A stretch of DNA of 64,000 nt from Acidimicrobiaceae bacterium (GTDB taxonomy: Bacteria; Actinomycetota; Acidimicrobiia; Acidimicrobiales; Aldehydirespiratoraceae): the NCBI GenBank assembly GCA_009842325.1, contig VYFQ01000011.1, positions 76,356 to 140,355 of the forward strand. The letters are read 5' to 3'. A program made the position numbers and the translations under genes. Positions 34,333-44,755 of this stretch are shown here, one piece after another. The notes below the pieces were generated by a model, which was given only the letters and a program-made list of their open reading frames with translations, did not search any database and was not told the DNA's origin. Within the stretch, counting starts at the first letter, position 1. Each line of letters begins with the position of its first letter.

Positions 34333-35190
34333 GTGGCGGTCATCGGCCTGATCGTGCACCAGGGCCGTCCGGAGGCGGCCGCAGCAGCTCGCGACCTCTC
34401 TGTGTGGCTCGCCTCGCAGGGTCATCAGGCCTGCATGCCTCCCGAGGAAGCGGCCGCCACATCCTGTCCCGACCTGAAGGTTGATCCGGCAAAGTTCGCG
34501 GCGGGCCTGGACGCGGTGGTGACCCTAGGCGGGGACGGTTCGATCCTGCGCGCCGTCGAGCTCGTCGGCGAGTCGGGCGTCCCGATTCTCGGCGTCAACT
34601 TCGGCCGGATGGCCTACCTCACCGAAGTGGCGCCGGCCGACGCTCACTCCGCCATCGAGCGGGTGCTGGCTGGCGATCACCGTGTCTCTGAGCGGATGCT
34701 GCTCACAGTGGAGTTCAATGCCGGCGGCGGGCAGGGACGGCAGCGGAGAGTCGCTCTGAACGAGGCTGTGGTGGAACGGCCCGCGGCCTCCTATGCCCTG
34801 CGTCTGGGCGTGTCGTTCAATGGCGAGCAGTTCACCACCTACGCGGCCGACGGCCTCATCGTGTCCACGCCGACTGGATCCACCGCTTACTCGCTGTCCG
34901 CCGGCGGACCCGTGATCGATCCCACCCATCGGGCCCTGCTGCTCACACCGGTCTCGCCCCACATGCTCTTCGACCGGTCCGTGATGGTTGCGCCCGAGAC
35001 GCAGCTGCAACTCGAGGTCCTCTCGGATCGGGGTGCGGTGCTGTCGGTGGACGGCCGCCGGCTGGCGGAACTGAATCAGCACGACGAGGTGGTGTGCTCC
35101 GCGTCGCTGAACCCGGCTCGTCTGGTGACCTTCGGGACTCGCAAGTTCCATCAGGTGCTCAAGACGAAGTTCGGGCTCAATGACCGCTGA
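34333..35190 (+). CDS. nadK: NAD kinase
   Basis: Phosphorylates NAD to NADP. 285 aa. GGDG (66-69) in VVTLGGDGSILRA, NFGRMAYLTE, LNEAVVER, and GLIVSTPTGSTAYSLSAGGP. Four nt after tlyA. In mycobacteria and streptomycetes recN normally follows; here the next gene is pyrG. Confidence 0.96.
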   Translation: MAVIGLIVHQGRPEAAAAARDLSVWLASQGHQACMPPEEAAATSCPDLKVDPAKFAAGLDAVVTLGGDGSILRAVELVGESGVPILGVNFGRMAYLTEVAPADAHSAIERVLAGDHRVSERMLLTVEFNAGGGQGRQRRVALNEAVVERPAASYALRLGVSFNGEQFTTYAADGLIVSTPTGSTAYSLSAGGPVIDPTHRALLLTPVSPHMLFDRSVMVAPETQLQLEVLSDRGAVLSVDGRRLAELNQHDEVVCSASLNPARLVTFGTRKFHQVLKTKFGLNDR

Positions 35191-35236
35191 CAGTCCCCCG
35201 GGATCGAGCGTCCGCCGGGTTGCTTGTTGATCGCGG

Positions 35237-36919
<1,683 letters not shown>

Positions 36920-36922
36920 CCG

Positions 36923-37471
36923 GTGGAGCCGGGCCTCGACTTCCGCAAGGTCAGCGAGCGCGAGATCCACGCCGGCCGGGTCGTGCGCCTGACCGAGAGC
37001 GTCTTCACCACCCCAGGCGGCGGCACGATGACTCGGGACGTGGTGCACCACCGCGGCGCGGTGGCCGTGGTCGCCGTCGAGGGCGACGAGGTCGTGCTGC
37101 TGCGGCAGTACCGCACGCCGGTGGAGAGCGAACTGCTCGAGATCCCGGCCGGCACCCGCGACGTCGACGGGGAGGATCCTGCCGGCACGGCCCGCCGCGA
37201 GCTGGCCGAGGAGGCCGGTCTGGCCTGCGACTCTCTGGAGGAGTTGGGGACGTTCTTCAACTCTCCCGGCTTCTGCGACGAGCTGTCCCACTTGTTTCTG
37301 GCCACCGGGCTCAATCCTGTTCCCCGCCAGCCCGACGGCGCCGAGGAGGAGTGGATGACCGTCGAGCGGGTCGGCCTGGATGAGGCCGAGTCCATGATCG
37401 ACCGGGGCGAGATACGCGACGCCAAGACCATCATCGGCGTGCTCCTGGCGTTGCGCCGTCTCAGGCAATGA
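36923..37471 (+). CDS. NUDIX hydrolase, ADP-ribose pyrophosphatase type
   Basis: 182 aa. NUDIX box GTRDVDGEDPAGTARRELAEEAGL, with one extra residue between Gly and Glu, as in the mycobacterial ADP-ribose pyrophosphatase encoded at the same position after pyrG. VVLLRQYRTPVESELLEIPAG is typical of ADPRases. Overlaps the xerD start by 4 nt (ATGA). Confidence 0.9.
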   Translation: MEPGLDFRKVSEREIHAGRVVRLTESVFTTPGGGTMTRDVVHHRGAVAVVAVEGDEVVLLRQYRTPVESELLEIPAGTRDVDGEDPAGTARRELAEEAGLACDSLEELGTFFNSPGFCDELSHLFLATGLNPVPRQPDGAEEEWMTVERVGLDEAESMIDRGEIRDAKTIIGVLLALRRLRQ

Positions 37472-38427
37472 GCGCCGCTGCCTCGCCGTCGGCGCCGCCG
37501 TCCGAGGCAGTTCTCGACGTCAGGGCCGAGGAGTTCCTGGCCTGGCTGGCTGTGGAGCGGGGCCGGTCGCCCCGCACCGTCGAGGCCTACCGCCGCGACC
37601 TGTTGCGCTACGCAGGTCATGTGGCGGCCCGAGAGCGCAGCCTCGACGACGTCGGGACAGGCGACGTGATCGCATTCGTCCGCGCCCTGCAGCACGGCGG
37701 GCTGGCCCCGGCCTCAGTCACCCGGATGCTCGTCTCGGTGAGGGGACTGCACCGCTTCCTCGCCGCTGAAGGTCATCGAGGCGACGACCCGACCGTCGAC
37801 GTCGAGATCCCGAGCCTGCCCCGGGGCCTGCCCAAGGCGCTGTCGGTCGCCCAGGTCGCCTCCCTGATGGATGCCGTCGTCGGTGACGATCCACCGGCTC
37901 GCCGCGACCGGGCTGTGCTGGAACTGCTGTACGGCACGGGCTGCCGGATCTCGGAGGCCGGGTCGCTGTCGCTCCCCGACGTGGACCTCCATGACGGTCT
38001 GGTGCGCCTCACCGGCAAGGGCGCCAAGGAGCGCATAGTGCCGCTGGGCCGATGCGCCGCGGAGGCGCTGGAACGGTGGCTGGCGCCGACAGGACGCGGT
38101 GCGCTGGAACCGGCTCGCTGGGCCCGCCGCGGCGACGCCGAGGCGGTGTTCCTAAACCAGCGGGGCGGGCGCCTCGGTCGCCAGGGACTGTGGCTCATCG
38201 TGCGCCGTCACGGCGAGGCGGCCGGGATCGGGTCGTTGCTCACTCCCCACGTGCTGCGCCATTCCTGCGCCACCCACATGCTCGACGGCGGCGCCGACAT
38301 ACGCATCGTGCAGGAGATGCTCGGCCACGCCTCCATCTCCACCACCCAGATCTACACGCGGGTGTCGACCGAGCGCCTCCGGGCGGTCTACCGGGCCGCC
38401 CACCCCCGAGCGGTGGCGGTGAGTTAG
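37468..38427 (+). CDS. xerD: Tyrosine recombinase XerD
   Basis: 319 aa. N-terminal SAM-like DNA-binding domain (residues 18-105) and catalytic domain with Arg160 (GTGCRISEAG), Lys184 (TGKGAKERI), His261/Arg264 (HVLRHSCATHML), His287 (LGHASI) and Tyr296 (TQIYTRV). Resolves chromosome dimers. Place between the NUDIX gene and scpA, and lack of att sites or cargo, mark it as housekeeping. Its stop overlaps the stop of convergent trpS. Confidence 0.95.
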   Translation: MSAAASPSAPPSEAVLDVRAEEFLAWLAVERGRSPRTVEAYRRDLLRYAGHVAARERSLDDVGTGDVIAFVRALQHGGLAPASVTRMLVSVRGLHRFLAAEGHRGDDPTVDVEIPSLPRGLPKALSVAQVASLMDAVVGDDPPARRDRAVLELLYGTGCRISEAGSLSLPDVDLHDGLVRLTGKGAKERIVPLGRCAAEALERWLAPTGRGALEPARWARRGDAEAVFLNQRGGRLGRQGLWLIVRRHGEAAGIGSLLTPHVLRHSCATHMLDGGADIRIVQEMLGHASISTTQIYTRVSTERLRAVYRAAHPRAVAVS

Positions 38428-39404
38428 GGAGCCAGCAGGCCGATGTTGGAGCGGGCCCGTTCGAGGGTGACGGACGCGATAGCTCGGGCCTTGTCGGCGC
38501 CGATCTGAAGCAGCCGCGACGTCTCGGCCGGGTCAGCCTCCAGTTCGGCGAAGCGGGTCTGGATGGGGCGCAGCAACTCGACCACGGCGTCGGCGGTGTC
38601 GGCTTTGAGTGGCCCGTACATCGTGTAGTCCCCGGCGGCCTGCTCCGGCGTTCGGCCGGTGGCCGCCCCCAGTATCGACAACAGGTTCGACACTCCCGGC
38701 TTGGCCTGGACGTCGTAGCGCACCTCTGCCTCGCTGTCGGTGACGGCCGACTTGATCTTGCGGGTGATGACCGACGGGTCGTCGAGGATGTCCACAGTGC
38801 CCCGGGGCGAATCCAATGACTTGGACATCTTGTTGGTCGGGCTCTGCAGGTCCATGACCCTGGCCCCCGCCGCCGGAACCACCGCGGCAGGCAGCTTGAA
38901 GGTCTCGCCGTAGCGAGAGTTGAACCGCTCGGCGATGTCGCGGGTGAGCTCGATGTGCTGGCGCTGATCGGCACCCACCGGCACCTCGTCGGCGTCGTAC
39001 AGCAGGATGTCGGCCGCCTGGAGCGCGGGGTAGGTGAAGAGCCCGGCCGAGATGAACTGCTGCTGGCCCGACTTGTCCTTGAACTGCGTCATCCGGCTCA
39101 GCTCGCCGAACGACACGGTGCACTCCAGCAGCCAGGCACACTCAGTGTGCTCCCGCACATGGCTCTGCACGAAGATCGTGCAGACCTCCGGGTCGAGCCC
39201 GGCGGCCATCAGCATCTGCGACATCCGCAGCGTCGCCCGGCCAAGCTCGCCGGGCTGCTGAGGCACGGTCACGGCGTGGAGATCCACCACCGGGTGGAAG
39301 GCGTCGGCGGTGTGCTGGATTCTCGCCCAGTTGCGGATCGCCCCCAGGTAGTTGCCCAGGTGCAGATCACCGCTGGGCTGGATGCCGGACAGGACCCTCA
39401 CCAT
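38424..39404 (-). CDS. trpS: Tryptophanyl-tRNA synthetase
   Basis: Class I synthetase charging tRNA-Trp. 326 aa. SGIQPSGDLHLGNYLGA (HIGH motif) and NKMSKSLDSP (KMSKS). LLYDADEVPVGADQRQHIELTRD is typical. It sits on the minus strand between xerD and scpA, where many actinobacteria have a parA-like gene. Confidence 0.97.
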   Translation of the reverse strand: MVRVLSGIQPSGDLHLGNYLGAIRNWARIQHTADAFHPVVDLHAVTVPQQPGELGRATLRMSQMLMAAGLDPEVCTIFVQSHVREHTECAWLLECTVSFGELSRMTQFKDKSGQQQFISAGLFTYPALQAADILLYDADEVPVGADQRQHIELTRDIAERFNSRYGETFKLPAAVVPAAGARVMDLQSPTNKMSKSLDSPRGTVDILDDPSVITRKIKSAVTDSEAEVRYDVQAKPGVSNLLSILGAATGRTPEQAAGDYTMYGPLKADTADAVVELLRPIQTRFAELEADPAETSRLLQIGADKARAIASVTLERARSNIGLLAP

Positions 39405-39412
39405 GGCGGGCC

Positions 39413-39430
39413 ATGGTAGGGGAGTAATCT
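39413..39430. promoter_or_regulatory. Divergent leaderless -10 elements of trpS and scpA
   Basis: TACCAT on the minus strand (39418-39413), 8 nt from the trpS ATG; TAATCT on the plus strand (39425-39430), 8 nt from the scpA ATG. Only 6 bp separate them. Confidence 0.45.
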
Positions 39431-39438
39431 CGCGTTCA

Positions 39439-40269
39439 ATGTCTTACCAGGTGTCCGCGCTCGCTCACGGCAGCCTGTCGACCGGCTACCAGGTGTCTAC
39501 GCCCGCCTACAGCGGACCGTTCGAGGTGCTGCTACAGCTCATCCTCCGTGAGCAGGTGGAGATCTACGACATTCCCATCGCCCGGATCACCGACGCCTTC
39601 CTGGCCGAGATCGAGCGGATGTCCGACTGCGACCTGGAGCTAGCCACCGAGTTCCTGCTGCTGGCCGCGACCCTGGTCGACATGAAGGTCAAGCGTCTCT
39701 TGCCCACTGAGGTTGCGGTGGACCTTGACGACGAGCTGGAAGCGATCTCGGAGAGGGATCTGCTGCTGGCCCGCCTTCTAGAATGCAGCACGTTCCGGGA
39801 TGCGTCCCAGACGCTGCGCCGGCTGTTCGAGGCGGCGGCCCGCAGCCACCCCCGCGCAATGGGCATAACCGAGGACCGCTGGCTCATGCTGGCGCCAGCC
39901 GTGTTGGAGGGAGTGTCTCCCGCCGACCTCCGCGCCGCCTACCTGCGGGCCGCGGCCCCCCGTGCCGCGCCGCGGGTCGACACGACCCACATCACGCCGA
40001 TCTCGCTGACCGTGGGCGACGCCGTCGCCGAGTTGATCGGGGAGCTGACCAGTTCGGGGCAGGCCACCTTCCGGCGGCTCACCACCGGCATCGACGATCG
40101 TCTCGAACTGGTCGTGCGGTTCCTGGCCGTGCTCGAGCTGATCAAGCAGGGACTGGCCGACGTCCAGCAGGCGACCACGTTCGGAGACATCGTCATCTCG
40201 TGGACCGGGGGCGACGATGCCGGTGTTCGACAGGCCGCGATGGCCGGCGCGGACGCCTACGACGGTTGA
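39439..40269 (+). CDS. scpA: Segregation and condensation protein ScpA
   Basis: 276 aa kleisin subunit bridging SMC heads. N-terminal helical domain YSGPFEVLLQLILREQVEIYDIPIARIT, then FLLLAATLVDMKVKRLLP, and the C-terminal winged-helix segment FLAVLELIKQGLADVQQ. Start ATG supported by the TAATCT element. scpB and rluB follow as in most actinobacteria. Confidence 0.93.
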   Translation: MSYQVSALAHGSLSTGYQVSTPAYSGPFEVLLQLILREQVEIYDIPIARITDAFLAEIERMSDCDLELATEFLLLAATLVDMKVKRLLPTEVAVDLDDELEAISERDLLLARLLECSTFRDASQTLRRLFEAAARSHPRAMGITEDRWLMLAPAVLEGVSPADLRAAYLRAAAPRAAPRVDTTHITPISLTVGDAVAELIGELTSSGQATFRRLTTGIDDRLELVVRFLAVLELIKQGLADVQQATTFGDIVISWTGGDDAGVRQAAMAGADAYDG

Positions 40270-40277
40270 GTCCACCG

Positions 40278-40916
40278 GTGACCAGCGCTCCGGACCCCGC
40301 GACCTCGCCGGACGCTTCGATTGCGGCCGCGCTCGAAGCGGTGCTGCTGCTTGCCGACGAACCCCTGTCTCCGCAGGTCTTGGCGGCCGTTGTCCAGACG
40401 TCGACGGAGCAAGTGCTCGTCACCTGTGATGCGCTCGCGGCCGAGTACGAGTCACAGGGACGCGGCTTCGTGCTGGCGCGAGTGGCCGGCGGCTACCGCT
40501 ACCAGACCGCGCCCAGCCAGGACGTCTACGTGGAGCGGTTCGTGCGGGAGGGCCATGGCGGGCGGCTCTCGGCTGCCGCGCTCGAGACGCTGGCCGTCGT
40601 GGCCTACAAGCAGCCGGTGTCCCGCCACCAGGTCGCCGAGATCCGGGGTGTGAACGTGGACGGCGTGATGCGGACGCTGAGACGCCGCGGCTACATCGAC
40701 GAGATCGCCCGCCTCCCGGGACCGGGCCAGGCGGTGCTGTACGGGACCACGTCCCAGTTCCTCGAGCATCTGGGCCTCGACTCCCTCGACGAGTTGCCCC
40801 CGCTTGGCGAGTTCGTCCCGGACCCCGATGCGGTCGAGGCCATGGAGCGACGATTGCGGGTGGTGTCCGACACCGGCGGGCCGGACCCGGACGGAGTCGC
40901 CGGCAGCGGCCAGTGA
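40278..40916 (+). CDS. scpB: Segregation and condensation protein ScpB
   Basis: 212 aa; two winged-helix domains. AALEAVLLLADEPLS, RGFVLARVAGGYRYQT, ALETLAVVAYKQPVSRHQVAEIRGV are family signatures. Dimer that stabilises SMC-ScpA. GTG start 8 nt after scpA; its stop overlaps the rluB GTG. Confidence 0.94.
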   Translation: MTSAPDPATSPDASIAAALEAVLLLADEPLSPQVLAAVVQTSTEQVLVTCDALAAEYESQGRGFVLARVAGGYRYQTAPSQDVYVERFVREGHGGRLSAAALETLAVVAYKQPVSRHQVAEIRGVNVDGVMRTLRRRGYIDEIARLPGPGQAVLYGTTSQFLEHLGLDSLDELPPLGEFVPDPDAVEAMERRLRVVSDTGGPDPDGVAGSGQ

Positions 40917-41665
40917 CATCGGCCGGCGGTGAGCGACTGCAGAAGGTACTGGCCCGGTGCGGGTTCGGGAGTCGCCGCGCCTGCGAGTCCCTGATCTCAG
41001 ATGGACGGGTGCGAGTCGACGGCGCGGTGGCTCAGCTGGGCGCCCGCATCGATGCGACACGGGCAGTGGTGGAGGTCGACGGCGCAGTCGTCGGCGTGCG
41101 ACCCGACCTCGTCCACTACCTGCTCAACAAGCCGCCCGGGGTGGTGACCACGGCGCACGACCCGCAGGGCCGGCCCGTTGTCACCGACCTTGTGCCGGCC
41201 GAGCCCCGCGTCTTCCCGGTCGGGCGCCTCGATCTGATGACCGAGGGTCTGTTGTTGCTCACCAACGACGGGGACCTCGCCCATAGGCTCGCCCACCCGT
41301 CGTTCGGCATCGCCAAGGAGTACCTGGCCCATGTGTCCGGGGAGCCGAAGCCCGCCGCGGTGAGAGCCCTGCGCGAAGGTGTGGAGCTCGATGACGGTCC
41401 GACCGGACCGGCCAAGGTGGCACTGGTGGCGCCCGACGTGCTGCGCATAACGGTCCACGAGGGGCGCAATCGGCTGGTTCGCAGGATGTGCGAGGCGGTG
41501 GGCCATCCGGTGCGCCGCCTAGTACGGACCAGGATCGGTCCCCTCGCCGACCGGCGCCTGGCTCCGGGCCGCTGGCGGTCGCTGACACCTGGAGAGACCA
41601 GGCTTCTGGAGCAGGCCGCAGCGAACAAGAGCGGAGAAACAGAGGCCGGCGGATCGCACCGGTAG
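40913..41665 (+). CDS. rluB: 23S rRNA pseudouridine synthase RluB family
   Basis: 250 aa. N-terminal S4 domain (ERLQKVLARCGFGSRRACESLISDGRV-type region), catalytic Asp107 in VGRLDLMTEGLLLLTNDG, and HEGRNRLVRRMCEAVGHPV. Makes a pseudouridine in helix 93 of 23S rRNA (position 2605 in E. coli); the exact site is inferred from the family. Its TAG stop is part of the tyrA -10 element. Confidence 0.94.
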   Translation: MTSAGGERLQKVLARCGFGSRRACESLISDGRVRVDGAVAQLGARIDATRAVVEVDGAVVGVRPDLVHYLLNKPPGVVTTAHDPQGRPVVTDLVPAEPRVFPVGRLDLMTEGLLLLTNDGDLAHRLAHPSFGIAKEYLAHVSGEPKPAAVRALREGVELDDGPTGPAKVALVAPDVLRITVHEGRNRLVRRMCEAVGHPVRRLVRTRIGPLADRRLAPGRWRSLTPGETRLLEQAAANKSGETEAGGSHR

Positions 41666-41668
41666 CAT
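41663..41668 (+). promoter_or_regulatory. Leaderless -10 element of tyrA, containing the rluB stop
   Basis: TAGCAT, 8 nt from the ATG at 41677; its first three bases are the rluB stop codon. Confidence 0.45.
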
Positions 41669-41676
41669 CGCCGTTC

Positions 41677-42741
41677 ATGGCCCGAACCCGCAGCGCCGTC
41701 ATCGCCGGCACGGGACTCATCGGGGGCTCGGTGGGCATGGCTCTCCGTAAGGCCGGATGGCAGGTCACCGGCATCGAGCCCGACCCCGTGCGAGCCGCCT
41801 CGGCCGTGGCCATGGGCGCGGTCGACTGCATCGGCGAGCCGGGACCGTGCGACCTCGCCGTTGTGGCCGCTCCACCCTCAGTGCTGGCGCCAGTCGCCCA
41901 GCAGCTGCTCGACGCTGGCGCGTCTATCGTCACCGATGTCGGCAGCGTCAAGGCCCCCGTGTGCAGCGCGGTGAACGATCCCCGGTTCGTGGGCGGCCAT
42001 CCGATGGCCGGCAGCGAGCAGGACGGCTTGGACGGCGCCCATCCCGACCTTTTCCGGAACGCGGTATGGGTGCTCACCCCCACCTCGATCACCAACGATT
42101 CGGCCCTGGCCGACGTGCGCGAGATCGTCTCTCAGATGGGAGCCCAGCCGATCGCGCTCTCGCCTGAGCGCCATGACGCCCTGGTGGCGGTCGTCTCCCA
42201 TGTGCCGCACCTCACTGCGGCCGTGCTGATGCGTATCGCCGAAGGACGCTCGAATGAGCATCGCGCTCTGCTGAGGCTCGCGGCCGGCGGCTTCCGTGAC
42301 ATGACCCGGGTGGCCGCGGGCCACCCCGCCATCTGGCCCGAGATCTGCGTCGAGAATCGAGCCGCCATCACCGATGTCCTCGACGAGTTGCTCGATGAAC
42401 TGGCCGAGATGCGGCTGATCGTCTCCGGGGGCGACCGTACCGAGCTGCTGGCCCGGTTGGAGGCCGCCCGCGAGAGCCGTCGGAGCCTTTCCACCGGAGC
42501 ACCCGAGCCCTCGCGCCTGACCGAGGTACGGATCGCCATACGCGACCAGAAGGGCGAGCTGGCCAGGATCACAACCCTTGCCGCCGACCTCGACGTGAAC
42601 ATCTACGACCTTGAGATAGCGCACTCCGCGGAGGGGGCGCGCGGTGTGGTGCTGGCTCTGGTCGACAGCGACGCGGCGGAGCAGTTCGCGCAGAGCCTGA
42701 CCGACGCCGGGTATCGCCCGTCACTGAACCCGCTCGGATGA
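41677..42741 (+). CDS. tyrA: Prephenate dehydrogenase with ACT domain
   Basis: 354 aa. N-terminal Rossmann motif AGTGLIGGSVGMALR, TDVGSVKAPV, GGHPMAGSEQDG, SHVPHLTAAVL, and FRDMTRVAAGHPAIW. Residues about 285-352 are an ACT domain (IAIRDQKGELARITTLAADLDVNIYDL region), which would give feedback control by tyrosine. Oxidative decarboxylation of prephenate. aroA overlaps its stop, so tyrosine and shikimate steps are co-expressed. Confidence 0.93.
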   Translation: MARTRSAVIAGTGLIGGSVGMALRKAGWQVTGIEPDPVRAASAVAMGAVDCIGEPGPCDLAVVAAPPSVLAPVAQQLLDAGASIVTDVGSVKAPVCSAVNDPRFVGGHPMAGSEQDGLDGAHPDLFRNAVWVLTPTSITNDSALADVREIVSQMGAQPIALSPERHDALVAVVSHVPHLTAAVLMRIAEGRSNEHRALLRLAAGGFRDMTRVAAGHPAIWPEICVENRAAITDVLDELLDELAEMRLIVSGGDRTELLARLEAARESRRSLSTGAPEPSRLTEVRIAIRDQKGELARITTLAADLDVNIYDLEIAHSAEGARGVVLALVDSDAAEQFAQSLTDAGYRPSLNPLG

Positions 42742-44045
42742 TGGAGAGCCTGCCCCCGTCCCTGGACATCGCCCCGTTGGAGTCCCCGCCGAACGCGACC
42801 GTGACGCTGCCGGGATCCAAGAGCATCACCAATCGGGCTCTCATCTGCGCCGCGCTGGCTTCGGGCGAGACGACGCTCACCGGCGCTCTCTTCGCCGACG
42901 ACACCGAAGCCATGGTTGAAGCCGTCAGGTCGCTGGGCGCCGAGGTGACTTGCACGCCCGACAAGGCGGCGATGCGGATCCGCGGCACCGCGGGGACGGT
43001 CGGAACGCCTGAGGGTGCCGTGGTGGACGCCCGCATGTCGGGCACGACGGGCCGTTTCATAGCGCCGGTGCTGGCTCTGTCCGAGCGGCCGGTGACCCTG
43101 GACGGCCATCCGCAGTTGAGGGCCCGGCCCTTTGGTGATCTGGCGGACTCGCTGCGCCGACTCGGCGCGCATGTGGAGTTCCCGTCCGGTGGTGACGGGC
43201 TGCCAATGCTGATCCGCGGACCCATCCGCTCCGACGAAGCTGCTGTGGCCACCGATCGTTCCAGCCAGTTCCTCTCCGGACTGATGCTGGCCGGGCCGCT
43301 CGTGCCCGGCGGGCTGAGCTTCCGAATCAACCGGTCGGCCGTGAGCCGGCCCTACGTGGAGATGACGGCGGCAGTGATGCGGTCGTTCGGAGCCTCCGTC
43401 TCGGTTGGGCCGGAAGCAGTGCATGTGACGGGGGACGGTTACAAGCCGGTGGAGAACTACTCGGTGGAACCGGACGCTTCGGCGGCGTCCTACTTCTGGG
43501 CTGCGGCCGCGATCACATCGGGGACGGTGGTGATCGAGGGTCTCGGAGCCGACTCCATCCAGGGCGACGCCCGCTTTGCGGCGCTGCTGCGGCAGATGGG
43601 AGCGTCGACGGAAGAGGACTCGGATCGCACCACCGTGACTGGCGGTCCGCTGCAGGGTGTCGACGTCGATCTCTCGGATATGTCCGACACCGCTCCCACG
43701 TTGGCCGTAGCCGCGTCGCTGGCGTCAACGCCGACCACGGTGCGGGGCATCGGGTTCGTGCGGGGCAAGGAGAGCGACCGGATAGCCGCCGTGGTCTCGG
43801 AGCTCCGCCGGTGCGGCGTCGAGGCTCGGGAGTTGGCCGACGGGTTCGAGGTGGTGCCCCCGCCGGTTCCGGTGGGTGCTCGTGTCCGCACCTACGACGA
43901 CCACCGGATCGCGATGGCGTTCTCGGTGCTGGGTCTGGTGGTGCCGGGAATGCGGATCGAGAACCCCGGGTGCGTGGCCAAGACGTTCCCCGGCTTCTAC
44001 GACGCGCTGGAGGCTCTGAGGTTGCCCTCCGGAGCACACCGATGA
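42738..44045 (+). CDS. aroA: 3-phosphoshikimate 1-carboxyvinyltransferase (EPSP synthase)
   Basis: Sixth step of the shikimate pathway. 435 aa. LPGSKSITNRALICAAL (residues 24-40), RMSGTTGRFIAP in place of the E. coli type LGNAGTAMRP, DRSSQFLSGLML, RGKESDRI, TYDDHRIAMAFSVLGL and NPGCVAKTFPGF. The altered glyphosate-contact loop marks it as not of the enterobacterial type; I draw no conclusion on sensitivity. Its TGA overlaps the first of three repeated ATGAGGGTCA units before cmk. Confidence 0.95.
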   Translation: MMESLPPSLDIAPLESPPNATVTLPGSKSITNRALICAALASGETTLTGALFADDTEAMVEAVRSLGAEVTCTPDKAAMRIRGTAGTVGTPEGAVVDARMSGTTGRFIAPVLALSERPVTLDGHPQLRARPFGDLADSLRRLGAHVEFPSGGDGLPMLIRGPIRSDEAAVATDRSSQFLSGLMLAGPLVPGGLSFRINRSAVSRPYVEMTAAVMRSFGASVSVGPEAVHVTGDGYKPVENYSVEPDASAASYFWAAAAITSGTVVIEGLGADSIQGDARFAALLRQMGASTEEDSDRTTVTGGPLQGVDVDLSDMSDTAPTLAVAASLASTPTTVRGIGFVRGKESDRIAAVVSELRRCGVEARELADGFEVVPPPVPVGARVRTYDDHRIAMAFSVLGLVVPGMRIENPGCVAKTFPGFYDALEALRLPSGAHR

Positions 44046-44093
44046 GGGTCATAGTTCAGATGAGGGTCACAGTCATATGAGGGTCATAGCCAT
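44042..44093 (+). repeat. Triplicated start region of cmk
   Basis: ATGAGGGTCAYAG at 44042, 44060 and 44077 (units of 18 and 17 nt). The first ATG overlaps the aroA stop and opens the 12-codon ORF MRVIVQMRVTVI*, which ends in ATATGA overlapping the true cmk ATG at 44077. Cmk itself begins MRVIAIDG. Confidence 0.85.
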
Positions 44094-44745
44094 CGACGGT
44101 CCGGCCGGCTCGGGCAAGACCAGCGTCGCCCGGGCCGTGGCCGACCGGCTGGGCATGGAGTACCTCGACACCGGGGCGATGTACCGGGCGGTCACCTTCG
44201 CGGTGCTGCGAGTCGGCGGGGATCCCGCCGACAACGGCTTCAGCGCGAAGGTGGCCCGCGCCATCGACCTCCGGGTCGAGCGGGACCAGGTTTTCGTCGA
44301 TGGCGTGGACGCCACGGTAGAGATCCGGGGGCGGTCAGTGAACCGGGCTGTGAGCTTGGTCGCGGCCAACCCCGACGTGAGGTCCGAGATGGTGGCCCGC
44401 CAGCGCGAGTGGGTCCGGCGGTGCGGCGGGGGAGTGCTGGAGGGGCGCGACATCGGCACGGTGGTTTTCCCCGACGCCGCGGTCAAGGTCTACCTGACCG
44501 CCGACCCCGCGGTCAGAGCCCTGCGCAGGGCCCGCCAGGACGGCCTGGCCGATGCACCGAACCCGCTCGACGGCGGGCCCGAAGCCGCAGGGGTCGAGAC
44601 AGTCGCCGCCGATCTGGCCCGGCGTGACATGATCGACTCCACCCGTCGTGCCGGTCCGCTGACTGTGGCCCCGGACGCTTTGGTGATCGACACCACCGAC
44701 AAGACCTTCGACGAGACGATCGAGCAGATACTGGAACTGGTGTGA
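44077..44745 (+). CDS. cmk: Cytidylate kinase
   Basis: Phosphorylates CMP/dCMP. 222 aa. P-loop DGPAGSGKTS (7-16), GMEYLDTGAMYRAVT, VLEGRDIGTVVFPDA, and RRARQDG. The ATG at 44077 is the only one of three repeated ATGs in frame with the P-loop. Usually der/engA follows in actinobacteria; here plsC does. Confidence 0.95.
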   Translation: MRVIAIDGPAGSGKTSVARAVADRLGMEYLDTGAMYRAVTFAVLRVGGDPADNGFSAKVARAIDLRVERDQVFVDGVDATVEIRGRSVNRAVSLVAANPDVRSEMVARQREWVRRCGGGVLEGRDIGTVVFPDAAVKVYLTADPAVRALRRARQDGLADAPNPLDGGPEAAGVETVAADLARRDMIDSTRRAGPLTVAPDALVIDTTDKTFDETIEQILELV

Positions 44746-44755
44746 GTGGAAGGTC

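Noticed and set aside
37468..38427. Integrase of a mobile element
   Set aside because: Gene order and length are those of housekeeping XerD; no att repeats, cargo genes or composition change.
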